Source: Spirosoma linguale DSM 74 (GTDB taxonomy: Bacteria > Bacteroidota > Bacteroidia > Cytophagales > Spirosomataceae). Taken from it: DNA of 64,000 nt. Below, in pieces: positions 17,174 to 25,198 of this stretch. The translations under genes were made by a program, and so were the position numbers. The notes beneath the pieces are model-generated. The model was not told where the DNA came from. It saw nothing but the letters and a program-made list of their open reading frames with translations, and made no database searches. Every line of letters starts with the position of its first letter. The stretch's first letter is position 1. The DNA is taken from assembly GCA_000024525.1 (NCBI GenBank), contig CP001769.1:7225001-7289000 (forward strand), written 5' to 3'.

Positions 17174-19285
17174 ATGCGAATCCCTGAAGAAACCGTCGAA
17201 CGAATTCGCCAGTCAGCCGACATTCTGGAGGTAATAAATGATTTCGTATCGCTCAAGAAGCGAGGTAGTAACTACATTGCCTGCTGCCCGTTTCATAATG
17301 AGAAAACACCGTCATTCAACGTTAACCCAACCCGGCAGATTTATAAATGCTTTGGGTGTGGCAAAGCGGGAGACTCGGTCCGATTTATCATGGATATCGA
17401 GAATATTGGTTATGGCGAAGCATTACGTTATCTGGCCAAGAAGTATGGCATCGAAATAGAGGAGCAGGAGCAAACTCCCGAAGACTTGCTGCGGCAGAAC
17501 GAACGCGAAAGCTTATTAATCGTTCTGAACTTTGCCAAAACGTTTTTTCAGGAGACTCTGAAAACGACCGACGAAGGCAAAAGCATTGGCCTGAGTTATT
17601 TCCGGGAGCGGGGCTTTACCAACCCAACCATCGATGCCTTTGAGCTGGGTTATACACTCGACCAATGGGATGCGCTGTTGAAAGAAGGCATACGTCGTGG
17701 CTATAGTCGGGATTTGCTGGAGAAAGCCGGGCTTATTTTAGTCAAGGAGGGTTCGGCCGGGGGGGATAGCAAAGTATTTGACCGGTTTAGGGGGCGGGTT
17801 ATGTTTCCAATCCACAACGTCTCGGGGCGGGTGATTGCCTTTGGGGCAAGGATTCTGAAAACCGATAAGAACCAGCCGGGTGGCGCTGCTCCCAAATATC
17901 TTAACTCGCCGGAAACGTCGGTTTATCACAAAAGCCAGGTTCTGTACGGTATCTATCAGGCAAAACAGGCCATACGGCAGGAGGATGTCTGTTATCTAAC
18001 CGAAGGCTATACTGATGTAATTTCTCTTCACCAGGCGGGCATCAAAAACGTGGTCGCTTCATCGGGGACATCTTTAACCACAGAGCAGATTCGCCTGATT
18101 TCCCGCTTCACACCAAACGTCACGATTCTTTATGATGGCGATGCGGCAGGTATTAAAGCGGCTTTGCGTGGACTCGATATGGTGCTGGAGGAGGGGCTTA
18201 ACCTTAGACTCCTGCTTTTACCCGATGGCGAAGACCCGGATAGTTACGTACATAAAATCGGTGCTGATGCCTTCAAAACCTACATTCGGGAGCATTCGCA
18301 GGATTTTATCGACTTTAAGGCCAGCCGATGGCTAACCGAAGCGGGTGATAACCCACTCAAACGAGCCGAGGGTATCTCCGACGTGTGTGTCAGCATCACC
18401 AAAATTCCGGATGCGCTTAAACGCCAGACCCTGTCTCAGCGGGTAGCGCAGGTCTTTCATGTTAGCGAGCAATCGGTCATATCGGAAATTAACCGACTAC
18501 TACGAAAGCAGCACGATCAGAGTAAAAAGGATGCTGAGCGGCAGCAGCGAACGGGCGATCCATCAGCCCGAAAAGCGACTAGTTCCCAGGCAATGCCGCC
18601 CGGTGAGCCTTCTCTCGATGACATAAATTCGCTACTTGACGGCTTTGCTCCGGAGCTTTCTGAAATGGATTTTCCGGCCGAAGCTGTTGCTCCGGGTAAA
18701 TTCACTACGGATGAGCGCACAAAAGGCGTCAGAACGCCGTTATCTTATCAGGAGGAGGAGTGCGTACGACTGCTGATAAACTATGGTGTACGCGAACTGG
18801 AGCCCGGTATAACGCTTTGCCAGTATGTGCTGAGTGAGTTGCACGAAATAGAATTCCAGACAGCACCCTACGACTTGATTCTGACGCTCTTCAGAGAGGC
18901 CTATTCGCGTGGGGATATTCTAACCGCCGATGACTTTTTGAATCACCGTTCTGACGCTTCAGACCGGCCGGGTGGTGCCGAAATCCAGAACCAGGCAATT
19001 CATTTAACGACACCGCGCTACGAAATCAGTGAAGGGTGGCTGAAGCACGAAATCTTCGTTCCGTCGGAAGAGGAGGTTGGGATTTTGGCCGATGCTGCTT
19101 ATCGGAACATTTTGCGTATTAAAAAACTGCTGGCTGAGCAGCGAATGGCTACACTACAGCAACTGCTGCGCGAGTCGGGAAGTAAGTCTCCAGAAGAAGC
19201 CGATCAGTTGTTAACGGAGTTTATGCATTTTAAACGGATAGATATCGAGATATCGAGTCTGCTGGGAACGGTTATTTCAGGATAG
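17174..19285 (+). CDS. dnaG: DNA primase DnaG
   Basis: Synthesises RNA primers at the replication fork. The CHC2 zinc finger (CCPFHNEKTPSFNVNP...YKCFGCG) is at about residues 37-64. A TOPRIM domain (CYLTEGYTDVISLHQAGI; VASSGTSLT; ILYDGDAAGIKAALRGL) lies at about 270-350. The C-terminal region expected to bind DnaB helicase follows. I use the ATG at 17174 (MRIPEETVERIRQSADI), the usual primase start; the frame is open from 17036 but that extension has no family match. At 703 residues it is full length. Confidence 0.94.
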   Translation: MRIPEETVERIRQSADILEVINDFVSLKKRGSNYIACCPFHNEKTPSFNVNPTRQIYKCFGCGKAGDSVRFIMDIENIGYGEALRYLAKKYGIEIEEQEQTPEDLLRQNERESLLIVLNFAKTFFQETLKTTDEGKSIGLSYFRERGFTNPTIDAFELGYTLDQWDALLKEGIRRGYSRDLLEKAGLILVKEGSAGGDSKVFDRFRGRVMFPIHNVSGRVIAFGARILKTDKNQPGGAAPKYLNSPETSVYHKSQVLYGIYQAKQAIRQEDVCYLTEGYTDVISLHQAGIKNVVASSGTSLTTEQIRLISRFTPNVTILYDGDAAGIKAALRGLDMVLEEGLNLRLLLLPDGEDPDSYVHKIGADAFKTYIREHSQDFIDFKASRWLTEAGDNPLKRAEGISDVCVSITKIPDALKRQTLSQRVAQVFHVSEQSVISEINRLLRKQHDQSKKDAERQQRTGDPSARKATSSQAMPPGEPSLDDINSLLDGFAPELSEMDFPAEAVAPGKFTTDERTKGVRTPLSYQEEECVRLLINYGVRELEPGITLCQYVLSELHEIEFQTAPYDLILTLFREAYSRGDILTADDFLNHRSDASDRPGGAEIQNQAIHLTTPRYEISEGWLKHEIFVPSEEEVGILADAAYRNILRIKKLLAEQRMATLQQLLRESGSKSPEEADQLLTEFMHFKRIDIEISSLLGTVISG

Positions 19286-19299
19286 TAGTAATAAAAAAA

Positions 19300-19322
19300 G
19301 CCCCGATTTTCTGAATCGGGGC
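19300..19322 (-). terminator. Rho-independent terminator
   Basis: GCCCCGATT and AATCGGGGC form a 9-bp stem. On the minus strand it is followed by a run of seven T, ending the hypothetical gene at 19352. The plus side lacks a T-run but could still slow dnaG read-through. Confidence 0.8.
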
Positions 19323-19351
19323 CAACCTTTATTAATAGGGAGGGGTGAACA

Positions 19352-19735
19352 CTAAGCTTGAGCTACTGTTGAAGTACCTAGTAATTCAGCATCAATTTTC
19401 CGGTTCAATTCATCCAATAAACTGGCATGAGAGTGAAGCTGACCTGGCTTTGATAACTGCGTTGACTGGCCTGGTTTTGACCCGGACATATCCAGTAACA
19501 GAGTCATCATAACATCGCCCATATGCTGACGAAGTTCGATGAGCCGATTCAAACGAGCCCGGTATGCCGGTGTCTGTCGGCGGCCCATTGTTTGTAGCGT
19601 ATTTATGATTCGATCCAATTTAGCGAAGCGATAGTGAAATGCTTCCGTTGCCTGTGCCCACGCCAAAATGACTTTCTGGATCTCCTCTTCTGAGGCTTCG
19701 TAGCCAAACGATCTTGCTGATTCTTGCTGATTCAT
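19352..19735 (-). CDS. Small helical protein of unknown function
   Basis: 127 residues from the ATG at 19735. I do not recognise the family. The middle is strongly amphipathic helical (KVILAWAQATEAFHYRFAKLDRIINTL, then RARLNRLIELRQHMGDVMM). The C-terminal third is Ser/Gly/Gln-rich before a last helix (LLDELNRKIDAEL). No signal peptide or TM segment is seen, so it is probably cytoplasmic. It has its own terminator at 19300-19322 and lies beside the regulator genes, separated from them by the 28-bp inverted repeat at 19818-19897. The frame stays open upstream through that repeat, but the extension is just the repeat translated. Confidence 0.55.
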   Translation of the reverse strand: MNQQESARSFGYEASEEEIQKVILAWAQATEAFHYRFAKLDRIINTLQTMGRRQTPAYRARLNRLIELRQHMGDVMMTLLLDMSGSKPGQSTQLSKPGQLHSHASLLDELNRKIDAELLGTSTVAQA

Positions 19736-19817
19736 CGCCCGATGGTCAAATATGTTTTTTGCAATTGGATAACCAAAATTAGACCTGACTTTACGCTGAA
19801 AGCAAACCGTTGTGCGT

Positions 19818-19897
19818 GAAATCACCATTTTCCCGGACGAAATCACCCAAAAAGTTTCAACTAAATGGTTGATTTCGTCCGGGAAAATGGTGATTTC
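19818..19897. repeat. 28-bp perfect inverted repeat with TGATTTC boxes 21 bp apart
   Basis: The arms at 19818-19845 and 19870-19897 are exact reverse complements, with a 24-base loop. Each arm carries TGATTTC (or complement) at both ends, 21 bp apart, around a CCGGGAAAA core. It lies between the hypothetical gene and the LuxR-type regulator. The 21-bp spacing on one face of the helix resembles LytTR-type operators, and a LytTR gene is nearby. It could equally be a bidirectional attenuator hairpin. Confidence 0.7.
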
Positions 19898-19964
19898 AAA
19901 CATTGAGTGTTACAGAATAGTATGCAAGTGTGTTACATTGATCCATCTATACGTGAAGAATGTC

Positions 19965-20660
19965 ATGAGCCAATTCGTCAGTGATGAGGAGATCACTAAA
20001 AAATTCGCGATTCGCCGGCGAGACTTTTCGATTCTCGTTGCGCAATCAGAACAGTTCAATTGTGAAGTATTAAGCCAGCTTTTGAAGGAGCAGGGCTATA
20101 ATGTGGTGGGCCGTGCAGTGGAGATGGAGGATACGCTCCAGCAGATCCGGGTCAAGCGTCCACAATGTGTTATCCTGGAGTCAGAGATTTCGGGGCAGCG
20201 TAGCTTCGACATTGTCGAGCAAATGCAGGAGTCAAATCAGCAAACCAAATTCATTTTATATACCCGAACCCCTGACCTCAGAATGGTGGCTAATGCCATG
20301 AAGATCGGGTTCTTCGGCTTTCTGTATGCTACAGATGGACTGGATGAATTATACCGTTGTTTCCAGACGGTAAGTAATGGAGGGTGCTATTACAGCAACG
20401 GTTTCATGAGCTTACTTAAGAACTTTGGAATAGAGATAATCTCAGACAGAACGCGCGACGAACTTAACCGGCTAACACAACGGGAACGTGAAGTTTTACG
20501 GATGATTGCAAACGGTAATACTGCGAATGAAATCGCTGAGAAGTTGAATATCAGCTACCGAACGGCGGTGAATCATAAAGCACATATTGCAAAAAAACTG
20601 GAGCTAAACAGCTGTCGACAGTTACCGAAATACAGTATTGCTGTCAAAAACTATCTGTAA
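19965..20660 (+). CDS. LuxR-type response regulator with degenerate receiver
   Basis: 231 residues. A receiver-like domain (about 20-140) is followed by a clear NarL/LuxR helix-turn-helix (LTQREREVLRMIANG, then ANEIAEKLNISYRTAVNHKAHI). In the receiver the usual acidic pair is replaced (ILVAQSEQF). The phospho-acceptor Asp position reads ILESEISG, so Glu stands where Asp is expected, and the conserved Lys is absent (GFLYATDG). It is thus probably not phosphorylated and may be constitutively active or respond to another signal (inference). I start at the ATG 19965; the frame is open from 19812 only through the inverted repeat. Its end overlaps the end of the convergent LytTR gene by 17 bases. 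Confidence 0.8.
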   Translation: MSQFVSDEEITKKFAIRRRDFSILVAQSEQFNCEVLSQLLKEQGYNVVGRAVEMEDTLQQIRVKRPQCVILESEISGQRSFDIVEQMQESNQQTKFILYTRTPDLRMVANAMKIGFFGFLYATDGLDELYRCFQTVSNGGCYYSNGFMSLLKNFGIEIISDRTRDELNRLTQREREVLRMIANGNTANEIAEKLNISYRTAVNHKAHIAKKLELNSCRQLPKYSIAVKNYL

Positions 20661-21666
20661 ACGTTTTTTCCAACGAGTCTGTGCTGGAGAGAGGACGCTG
20701 ATTATTTTGAAGCCACTCCCTGAATTCCTGCATTCGGGCCCGTGGAACAATTATATCATGGCCTTCAAGAATGTTGAGCCGAACAATGTATTTACCATTT
20801 TCCCAATAAGCGTAATTCAATACCGCTTGTCGGTTAACAATATAGTCACGTTTGATACGAAAGAACTGGGTGGGGTCCAGCTCCGCTTCCAGATCATTTA
20901 GCGTCTTACTGATTAAGTAACGCCCTTTGGCCAACTCAGCGTAGTAAAATCGTTCTTCAATAGTAAAGTAATAGACATCGTTAACCGGAAAATCCAATTC
21001 ACCCAGCGAATTTTTCCCTTTCAGGTAAGACAAATAAGGCGATGGGACAATCGGTTTTGGCGAAAACGTTGCCGATAAAGCCAGAGCCTCCTGAGCCACT
21101 TTAGCGGCTTCGGCCTCCGCAGCTTCCAGTGCTTCCCGCCGTTGCTTCAGATAATCTTGAAGGAGAGAGATGTTAAGCGCGATATAACCTATTAGCAGAA
21201 TCGGAAATAAATATGTGAAGTATACATTCCACCGGAACGTTTCAACAATGTATTTTTCCCAATACCCACTAATGGAATAGTTTGGGAAAAAGACCAGGAG
21301 GTAACGTATTGTTTGAGTAATCGGATTAAATACCCAGAAAGCGATTAGTAAAACGGGGAGGAACTGTAACTCGTAATTTCCGATAGACCGCCAGTCATTG
21401 GAAATGTTCTTCAATTTAAACCAATGATGGAAATGGTTGATGAGGGTAACGGTAATAAAAAGAGTAACCAGCTCAGGAACAATCAGCGAACGTAGCAATA
21501 GGCTAACATAGTGCCAATAACCACCAGCTTCTTGCACCTTATGAGCTTTTATATCGTAACCAATAGACCACGACAGGGCCTCTATCAGCAATACGATGCT
21601 CAGCAGAATCAATACGCTATTTGTTGGTTTTCTTAGGAAGCCCCGCGTTAGTTGAATTTCCTTCAT
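20644..21666 (-). CDS. Membrane-anchored LytTR-family DNA-binding regulator
   Basis: 340 residues. Four hydrophobic segments occupy about residues 15-180 (SVLILLSIVLLIEAL; LIVPELVTLFITVTLI; LQFLPVLLIAFWVF; YFTYLFPILLIGYIALNI). A charged, Ala/Glu-rich coiled coil (about 185-215) follows, then a LytTR DNA-binding domain (about 230-325: VNDVYYFTIEERFYYAELAKG, LDPTQFFRIKRDYIVNRQAV, IIVPRARMQEFREWL). No receiver or kinase domain is present, so sensing is probably by the membrane part (inference). It is divergent from the 54-residue peptide gene, with 159 bases between them, and converges on the LuxR-type gene. Control of either neighbour is plausible but unproven. Confidence 0.82.
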   Translation of the reverse strand: MKEIQLTRGFLRKPTNSVLILLSIVLLIEALSWSIGYDIKAHKVQEAGGYWHYVSLLLRSLIVPELVTLFITVTLINHFHHWFKLKNISNDWRSIGNYELQFLPVLLIAFWVFNPITQTIRYLLVFFPNYSISGYWEKYIVETFRWNVYFTYLFPILLIGYIALNISLLQDYLKQRREALEAAEAEAAKVAQEALALSATFSPKPIVPSPYLSYLKGKNSLGELDFPVNDVYYFTIEERFYYAELAKGRYLISKTLNDLEAELDPTQFFRIKRDYIVNRQAVLNYAYWENGKYIVRLNILEGHDIIVPRARMQEFREWLQNNQRPLSSTDSLEKTFTDSF

Positions 21667-21747
21667 GCTGTCTCCTTATTCAAAACTCTTACTAAGATAG
21701 TGGTAATAATTAACTAATTCCAAGCGCAGATTCGGACATTTTTCACC

Positions 21748-21779
21748 ATTGATGGCCCTTGATTAAGCCGGTAGCTTTG
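21748..21779 (+). promoter_or_regulatory. Promoter of the small peptide gene
   Basis: ATTG (21748-21751), a 20-base spacer and TAGCTTTG (21772-21779) fit the Bacteroidetes -33/-7 promoter, with a full -7 match. It predicts a transcript starting near 21786, about 40 bases before the peptide ATG at 21826. Confidence 0.55.
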
Positions 21780-21825
21780 TATCACCAAAAAGGAACTACA
21801 AAACACAAGCCAATCAATAACTATC

Positions 21826-21990
21826 ATGAAAAAGCAATTCGCTATCAAACCAGCCCAAGTTGTAAAAGCAATCTCTAACTCAATTGCTAAATCTGAATCG
21901 GCCAATCTCCTCAAATTCCTTGGCGACACCCCCCGTTGCTGCAGCGAATGGGATCTGGGTCCTAGTGGTAAAATAGTCGCTACCCGATAA
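21826..21990 (+). CDS. 54-residue peptide, candidate RiPP precursor
   Basis: The frame ATG-TAA encodes a basic, helical N-terminal part (MKKQFAIKPAQVVKAISNS...) and a short, compositionally different C-terminal part (FLGDTPRCCSEWDLGPSG) with a CC pair, Trp and Gly/Pro. That leader-plus-core look is what is expected of a ribosomally made, modified peptide. It has no signal peptide and no double-Gly cleavage site. A good promoter lies at 21748-21779. The stop is 13 bases before the ATG of the acyltransferase-like gene, which carries a PqqD-like C-terminus of the kind that binds leader peptides. I do not recognise a known precursor family. Coding status rests on promoter, spacing and composition. 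Confidence 0.55.
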   Translation: MKKQFAIKPAQVVKAISNSIAKSESANLLKFLGDTPRCCSEWDLGPSGKIVATR

Positions 21991-22003
21991 CCTACTGTAT
22001 GCC

Positions 22004-23119
22004 ATGCTGACCGCAAAGCAACTGTACAAACAAGAACTTGATCACTGCCGCACACACTTCGAGAAGGTAGACCTTGCTAAAGAGCAAGGCTACCTCATGA
22101 AGTTCACCACGTTCTCTGCCACAGTTGAAAACATCCTGCCGACAATTCCCCGACAAAAACATGAAACAATGTTCCGGGATCTATTGTTGCAGCAGATTTT
22201 CACCACCTTCGACCAGCAGTTTTTAAGCGCCGGCGATTTAGTAAATCTACGTGGAAGAAGGAAGGTAGGTAAGCAGGCAGAAGGCCCTCGAATCTATTGC
22301 ACTTACCATCTTGGATCTTATCGCTTACTGACTAGTGTGCTTTTTAGGCAGGGCGTCGATTGTGTACTGCTCGTAGGTAGTAACATGAACCGAAGCCAGG
22401 GTGATGGTATGGCAGAGCACATCGAAGGGTTGCGTAAAAAGCATGGCTTAATAAATGTCTTTCGCGTAGTAGAGGCCGGTAGCCCGTCGGCAGGATTAAC
22501 CGTTCTACGGGAGCTAAAAGCAGGTCGCTCACTTATCGTTTATGTAGATGGCAGTCCGGAAACATTTCCTGATGCCGGAGAGGAAGCACAATTTTTATCC
22601 GTACGATTTGGTAACCGACGTGTTTTAACCCGCAAAGGGGTTGGTTATCTATCGCATGTAACAGGAGTTCCCATCGTACCCGTTGTAAGTTATCGCGGTG
22701 CCGATAGTATGAATACCCTGCACTATCTGAAGCCGATCAGGCCAATTATACGAAGCGATCGGGAGTTATATTGCCAGGAGGCTATGCAGCAGCTATATGA
22801 TGCTTTCTGGCCCTTTTTAAACAAATATCCCGAGCAGTGGGAAGGGTGGAATTATATGCACCTATTTTTAGAGCCTGAAAAGCCACTGCACAGCCTGTCC
22901 AAACGGGCTGGTTTTCAACCGGCTTTCAATGAAGAACGCTATTCGCTCTGTGATCTTCAACAGGCGCCTATCCTCTTCGACAGGCAGAATTACCAGACGT
23001 ATGAAATAACAGAAGATTTGCGGGATCTCCTCCTGAACCTGAACGAAGTCGAGTCAATTGAAGAACTCGTAGGACAGGAAGTGTTTGGAGAACTGCTGGA
23101 AATGGAAGTACTTCGCTAA
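22004..23119 (+). CDS. LpxL/HtrB-like acyltransferase with PqqD-like C-terminus
   Basis: 371 residues. The core (about 95-290) resembles LpxL/HtrB lysophospholipid acyltransferases: IYCTYHLGSYRLL (motif I), LKAGRSLIVYVDGSPE, RKGVGYLSHVTGVPIVPVVSYRG and YPEQWEGWNYMH (the family's PEQW signature). In motif I the HxxxxD/E pair reads H102-LGSY-R107, so the catalytic acid is replaced by Arg; activity may be altered. No N-terminal TM anchor is seen, unlike LpxL. Residues about 318-371 (APILFDRQNYQTYEITEDL...NEVESIEELV...LLEMEVL) have the strand-strand-helix-helix pattern of a PqqD-like RiPP recognition element. With the peptide gene 13 bases upstream, I infer a peptide-modifying enzyme, possibly an acylase. 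It could instead be a divergent lipid acyltransferase. Confidence 0.65.
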   Translation: MLTAKQLYKQELDHCRTHFEKVDLAKEQGYLMKFTTFSATVENILPTIPRQKHETMFRDLLLQQIFTTFDQQFLSAGDLVNLRGRRKVGKQAEGPRIYCTYHLGSYRLLTSVLFRQGVDCVLLVGSNMNRSQGDGMAEHIEGLRKKHGLINVFRVVEAGSPSAGLTVLRELKAGRSLIVYVDGSPETFPDAGEEAQFLSVRFGNRRVLTRKGVGYLSHVTGVPIVPVVSYRGADSMNTLHYLKPIRPIIRSDRELYCQEAMQQLYDAFWPFLNKYPEQWEGWNYMHLFLEPEKPLHSLSKRAGFQPAFNEERYSLCDLQQAPILFDRQNYQTYEITEDLRDLLLNLNEVESIEELVGQEVFGELLEMEVLR

Positions 23120-23131
23120 TTAATATATTCT

Positions 23132-23188
23132 TTCTAAAAAGGTAATACCCAAAAACGCCGGACGTTTTTGGGTATTACCTTTTTAGAA
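23132..23188. terminator. Strong bidirectional terminator
   Basis: A 26-bp perfect inverted repeat (arms 23132-23157 and 23163-23188) with a five-base loop contains GGTAATACCCAAAAACG. A-rich and T-rich ends give U-tracts in both directions. It lies between the convergent acyltransferase and rng genes. Confidence 0.9.
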
Positions 23189-23212
23189 GCGTAGTAAAAT
23201 TTTACTATACGA

Positions 23213-24775
23213 CTAGGTGTTATTACTAACCTCAATTTCTTCTCCGGACTTATTGAAAAATTTGAAGTTAACAATACCTAAAGATGTGTCTTTGACGATC
23301 TTAACCCATGTTTTATACTTCATATACCACTGCATCTGTTTTGAGTAGATGCCTTTAGTATAATAAGCGTATAAGAATGGGTTCATCGAAATAGATATGC
23401 CGCGTTCATTCTGTTTGGTCAGAATGTAGTCGAGGTTATTCTCAATAACATCGGTTACCAGAACGCTGGCCTGAATAGTGCCGGTACCTCCGCAGGTGGG
23501 GCAAACCTCGCGGGTAACAATATTCATTTCCGGCCTGACACGCTGGCGCGTTATCTGCATTAAACCAAACTTCGTTAATGGAAGAATGGTAAACTTCGAT
23601 CGCTCCGGCTTCATTTCGTCGCGCATGATGTCCTGCAGAAGTTTTTTGTTTTCTGCTTTCTTCATGTCAATGAAATCGATGACAATAATGCCACCCATAT
23701 CACGCAATCGGAGCTGGCGAGCTATCTCCTTAGCCGCTTCGCGGTTTACACTGATGGCCGTTGCTTCCTGGTCTTCCTCCGAATTTGATTTGTTACCGCT
23801 GTTGACGTCAATTACGTGCAACGCTTCGGTATGTTCAATAATCAGATAACCGCCACCGGGTAAACTAACAGAGCGGCCAAACAACGATTTGAGTTGTTTT
23901 TCCAGCCCTAATGCTTCAAAAACTTTTGTTTTACCGGTATGGAGTTTTACAATTTTCTCTTTATCGGGCGCAATGGTATGGATGTAATCCCTGATTTCAT
24001 CGAACGACTCACGGGTGTCAACGGTAATGCTTTCGAAGGATTCATTGAGCATATCCCGCAGAATAGACGAAGCCCGGTTCATCTCGCCCAGAATTCTATC
24101 ACGGGGTTTCGCTTCTGAAAGCGATTTTATTGCCTGGTCCCATTTGGCAAGTGAATGTTGCAGATCCCGGTCGAGTTCTTCAACATCTTTATCCTGCGCA
24201 ACAGTGCGAACAATTACACCAAAGTTTTTTGGCTTAAGCGACGACATCAGCCGCATCAGCCGCGACCGCTCAGCACGGTCGGTGATTTTTTTTGACAGGT
24301 TGACCCCATCCGAAAATGGCACCAGAACTAAATAGCGTCCGGCAATAGAAATGTCGCAGGAAAGGCGTGGACCTTTGGTCGAGATAGGTTCCTTAACTAT
24401 CTGAACCAGAATAGGGGCGTTTTTTGTCAGTACCTTATCGATTTTACCAATTTTATCGATAACCGGCTCCAACTGATTCTGGTTGAGCCGCCCGGTAGTG
24501 ACGCGCTTGGCGATTACGTCTTTAACAAGCTTGTTGAGCGAATTGATATTCGGCCCCAAGTCCTGATAGTGCAAGAAGCCATCTTTCTCATGGCCAACGT
24601 CCACAAAAGCAGCGTTGAGCCCTGAAGATAGTTTTTTGACTGTTCCTAAGTATAGATCGCCAACGGTAAAGCTGCTGTCTAACTCTTCTTCGTGATACTC
24701 CAGCAATCTCTTGTTCTGCAAGAGCGCAATCCGATCACCTTTCTGAGTCGAACTGATAACTAATTCATTACTCAC
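23213..24775 (-). CDS. rng: Ribonuclease E/G family endoribonuclease
   Basis: 520 residues. An S1-like RNA-binding domain (FTVGDLYLGTVKKL...AAFVDVGHEKDGFLHY) lies near residues 36-120. The catalytic RNase E/G core has the metal-binding aspartates in HVIDVNSG and IVIDFIDM, and EVCPTCGGTG provides the zinc-link cysteines (about 415-425). The enzyme cleaves single-stranded AU-rich RNA in rRNA maturation and mRNA decay. The start is a GTG at 24775 giving MSNELVISS, the usual Bacteroidetes RNase G start. It lies downstream of the small COX24-like gene on the same strand but behind a terminator-like hairpin at 24814-24853. Confidence 0.93.
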   Translation of the reverse strand: MSNELVISSTQKGDRIALLQNKRLLEYHEEELDSSFTVGDLYLGTVKKLSSGLNAAFVDVGHEKDGFLHYQDLGPNINSLNKLVKDVIAKRVTTGRLNQNQLEPVIDKIGKIDKVLTKNAPILVQIVKEPISTKGPRLSCDISIAGRYLVLVPFSDGVNLSKKITDRAERSRLMRLMSSLKPKNFGVIVRTVAQDKDVEELDRDLQHSLAKWDQAIKSLSEAKPRDRILGEMNRASSILRDMLNESFESITVDTRESFDEIRDYIHTIAPDKEKIVKLHTGKTKVFEALGLEKQLKSLFGRSVSLPGGGYLIIEHTEALHVIDVNSGNKSNSEEDQEATAISVNREAAKEIARQLRLRDMGGIIVIDFIDMKKAENKKLLQDIMRDEMKPERSKFTILPLTKFGLMQITRQRVRPEMNIVTREVCPTCGGTGTIQASVLVTDVIENNLDYILTKQNERGISISMNPFLYAYYTKGIYSKQMQWYMKYKTWVKIVKDTSLGIVNFKFFNKSGEEIEVSNNT

Positions 24776-24813
24776 AAGATGAATGTACGGTTAGAATGGC
24801 AATATAAAAAGAA

Positions 24814-24853
24814 AGAAGCCACGTTCGGACTTTACAGACCGGCCGAGGCTTCT
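24814..24853 (-). terminator. Terminator-like hairpin upstream of rng
   Basis: On the minus strand AGAAGCC (24853-24847) pairs with GGCTTCT (24820-24814), and TTCTTTTTATATT follows. It lies between the 24861-24955 palindrome and the rng start and would end upstream transcripts or attenuate rng. Confidence 0.5.
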
Positions 24854-24860
24854 ATTGATA

Positions 24861-24955
24861 AGTTTGTAGTTTGTAGTTTCCAGTCGAAGTTAATTAATGC
24901 ATTGGCCGTTAGGTTTCTGCTTATTGTTTAAACCACAAACCACAAACTACAAACT
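24861..24955. repeat. Palindrome of 7-base repeats at the end of the COX24-like gene
   Basis: The left arm (24861-24881) consists of AGTTTGT-type 7-base units; the right arm (24930-24955) of AAACCAC/AAACTAC units, its complement. The right arm overlaps the stop codon of the 29-residue gene. Confidence 0.65.
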
Positions 24956-25043
24956 ATTTTTTCTTGTGCCGGTTTTTTCTGAGCCGTTTTTTCCGCTTGT
25001 GTGTGGCAATTTTGTGCCGTTTCCGTTTCTTACCGCAAGGCAT
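24954..25043 (-). CDS. AURKAIP1/COX24-domain small basic protein
   Basis: A 29-residue frame (MPCGKKRKRHKIATHKRK then a Lys/Arg-rich tail to KKK-stop) matches the tiny, very basic AURKAIP1/COX24-domain protein annotated across Bacteroidetes. It is thought to be ribosome-associated, similar to mitochondrial mS38; that role is inferred from family. The composition (mostly Lys, Arg, His) is unmistakable. It lies between the TPR gene and rng, all on the minus strand. It is too short for most gene finders. Confidence 0.88.
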   Translation of the reverse strand: MPCGKKRKRHKIATHKRKKRLRKNRHKKK

Positions 25044-25198
25044 AGTTAAACAGTGTTTAATGGTTGAAAAATATGTGTCGGCCAATCACCTGATCGAGCC
25101 CTCTACTCATTGTTGATGGGTCTACTTCAACATTTGCTCCGGCTTGTATGACTAAAAGCAGAAACAATCGCGGATTTAACCCAACATGCTTATACTCG

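Noticed and set aside
19736..19964. N-terminal extensions of the hypothetical gene and the LuxR-type gene through the inverted repeat
   Set aside because: Both extensions read the same EITIFPDEI from opposite strands, which is only the repeat translated. Good ATGs exist further in.
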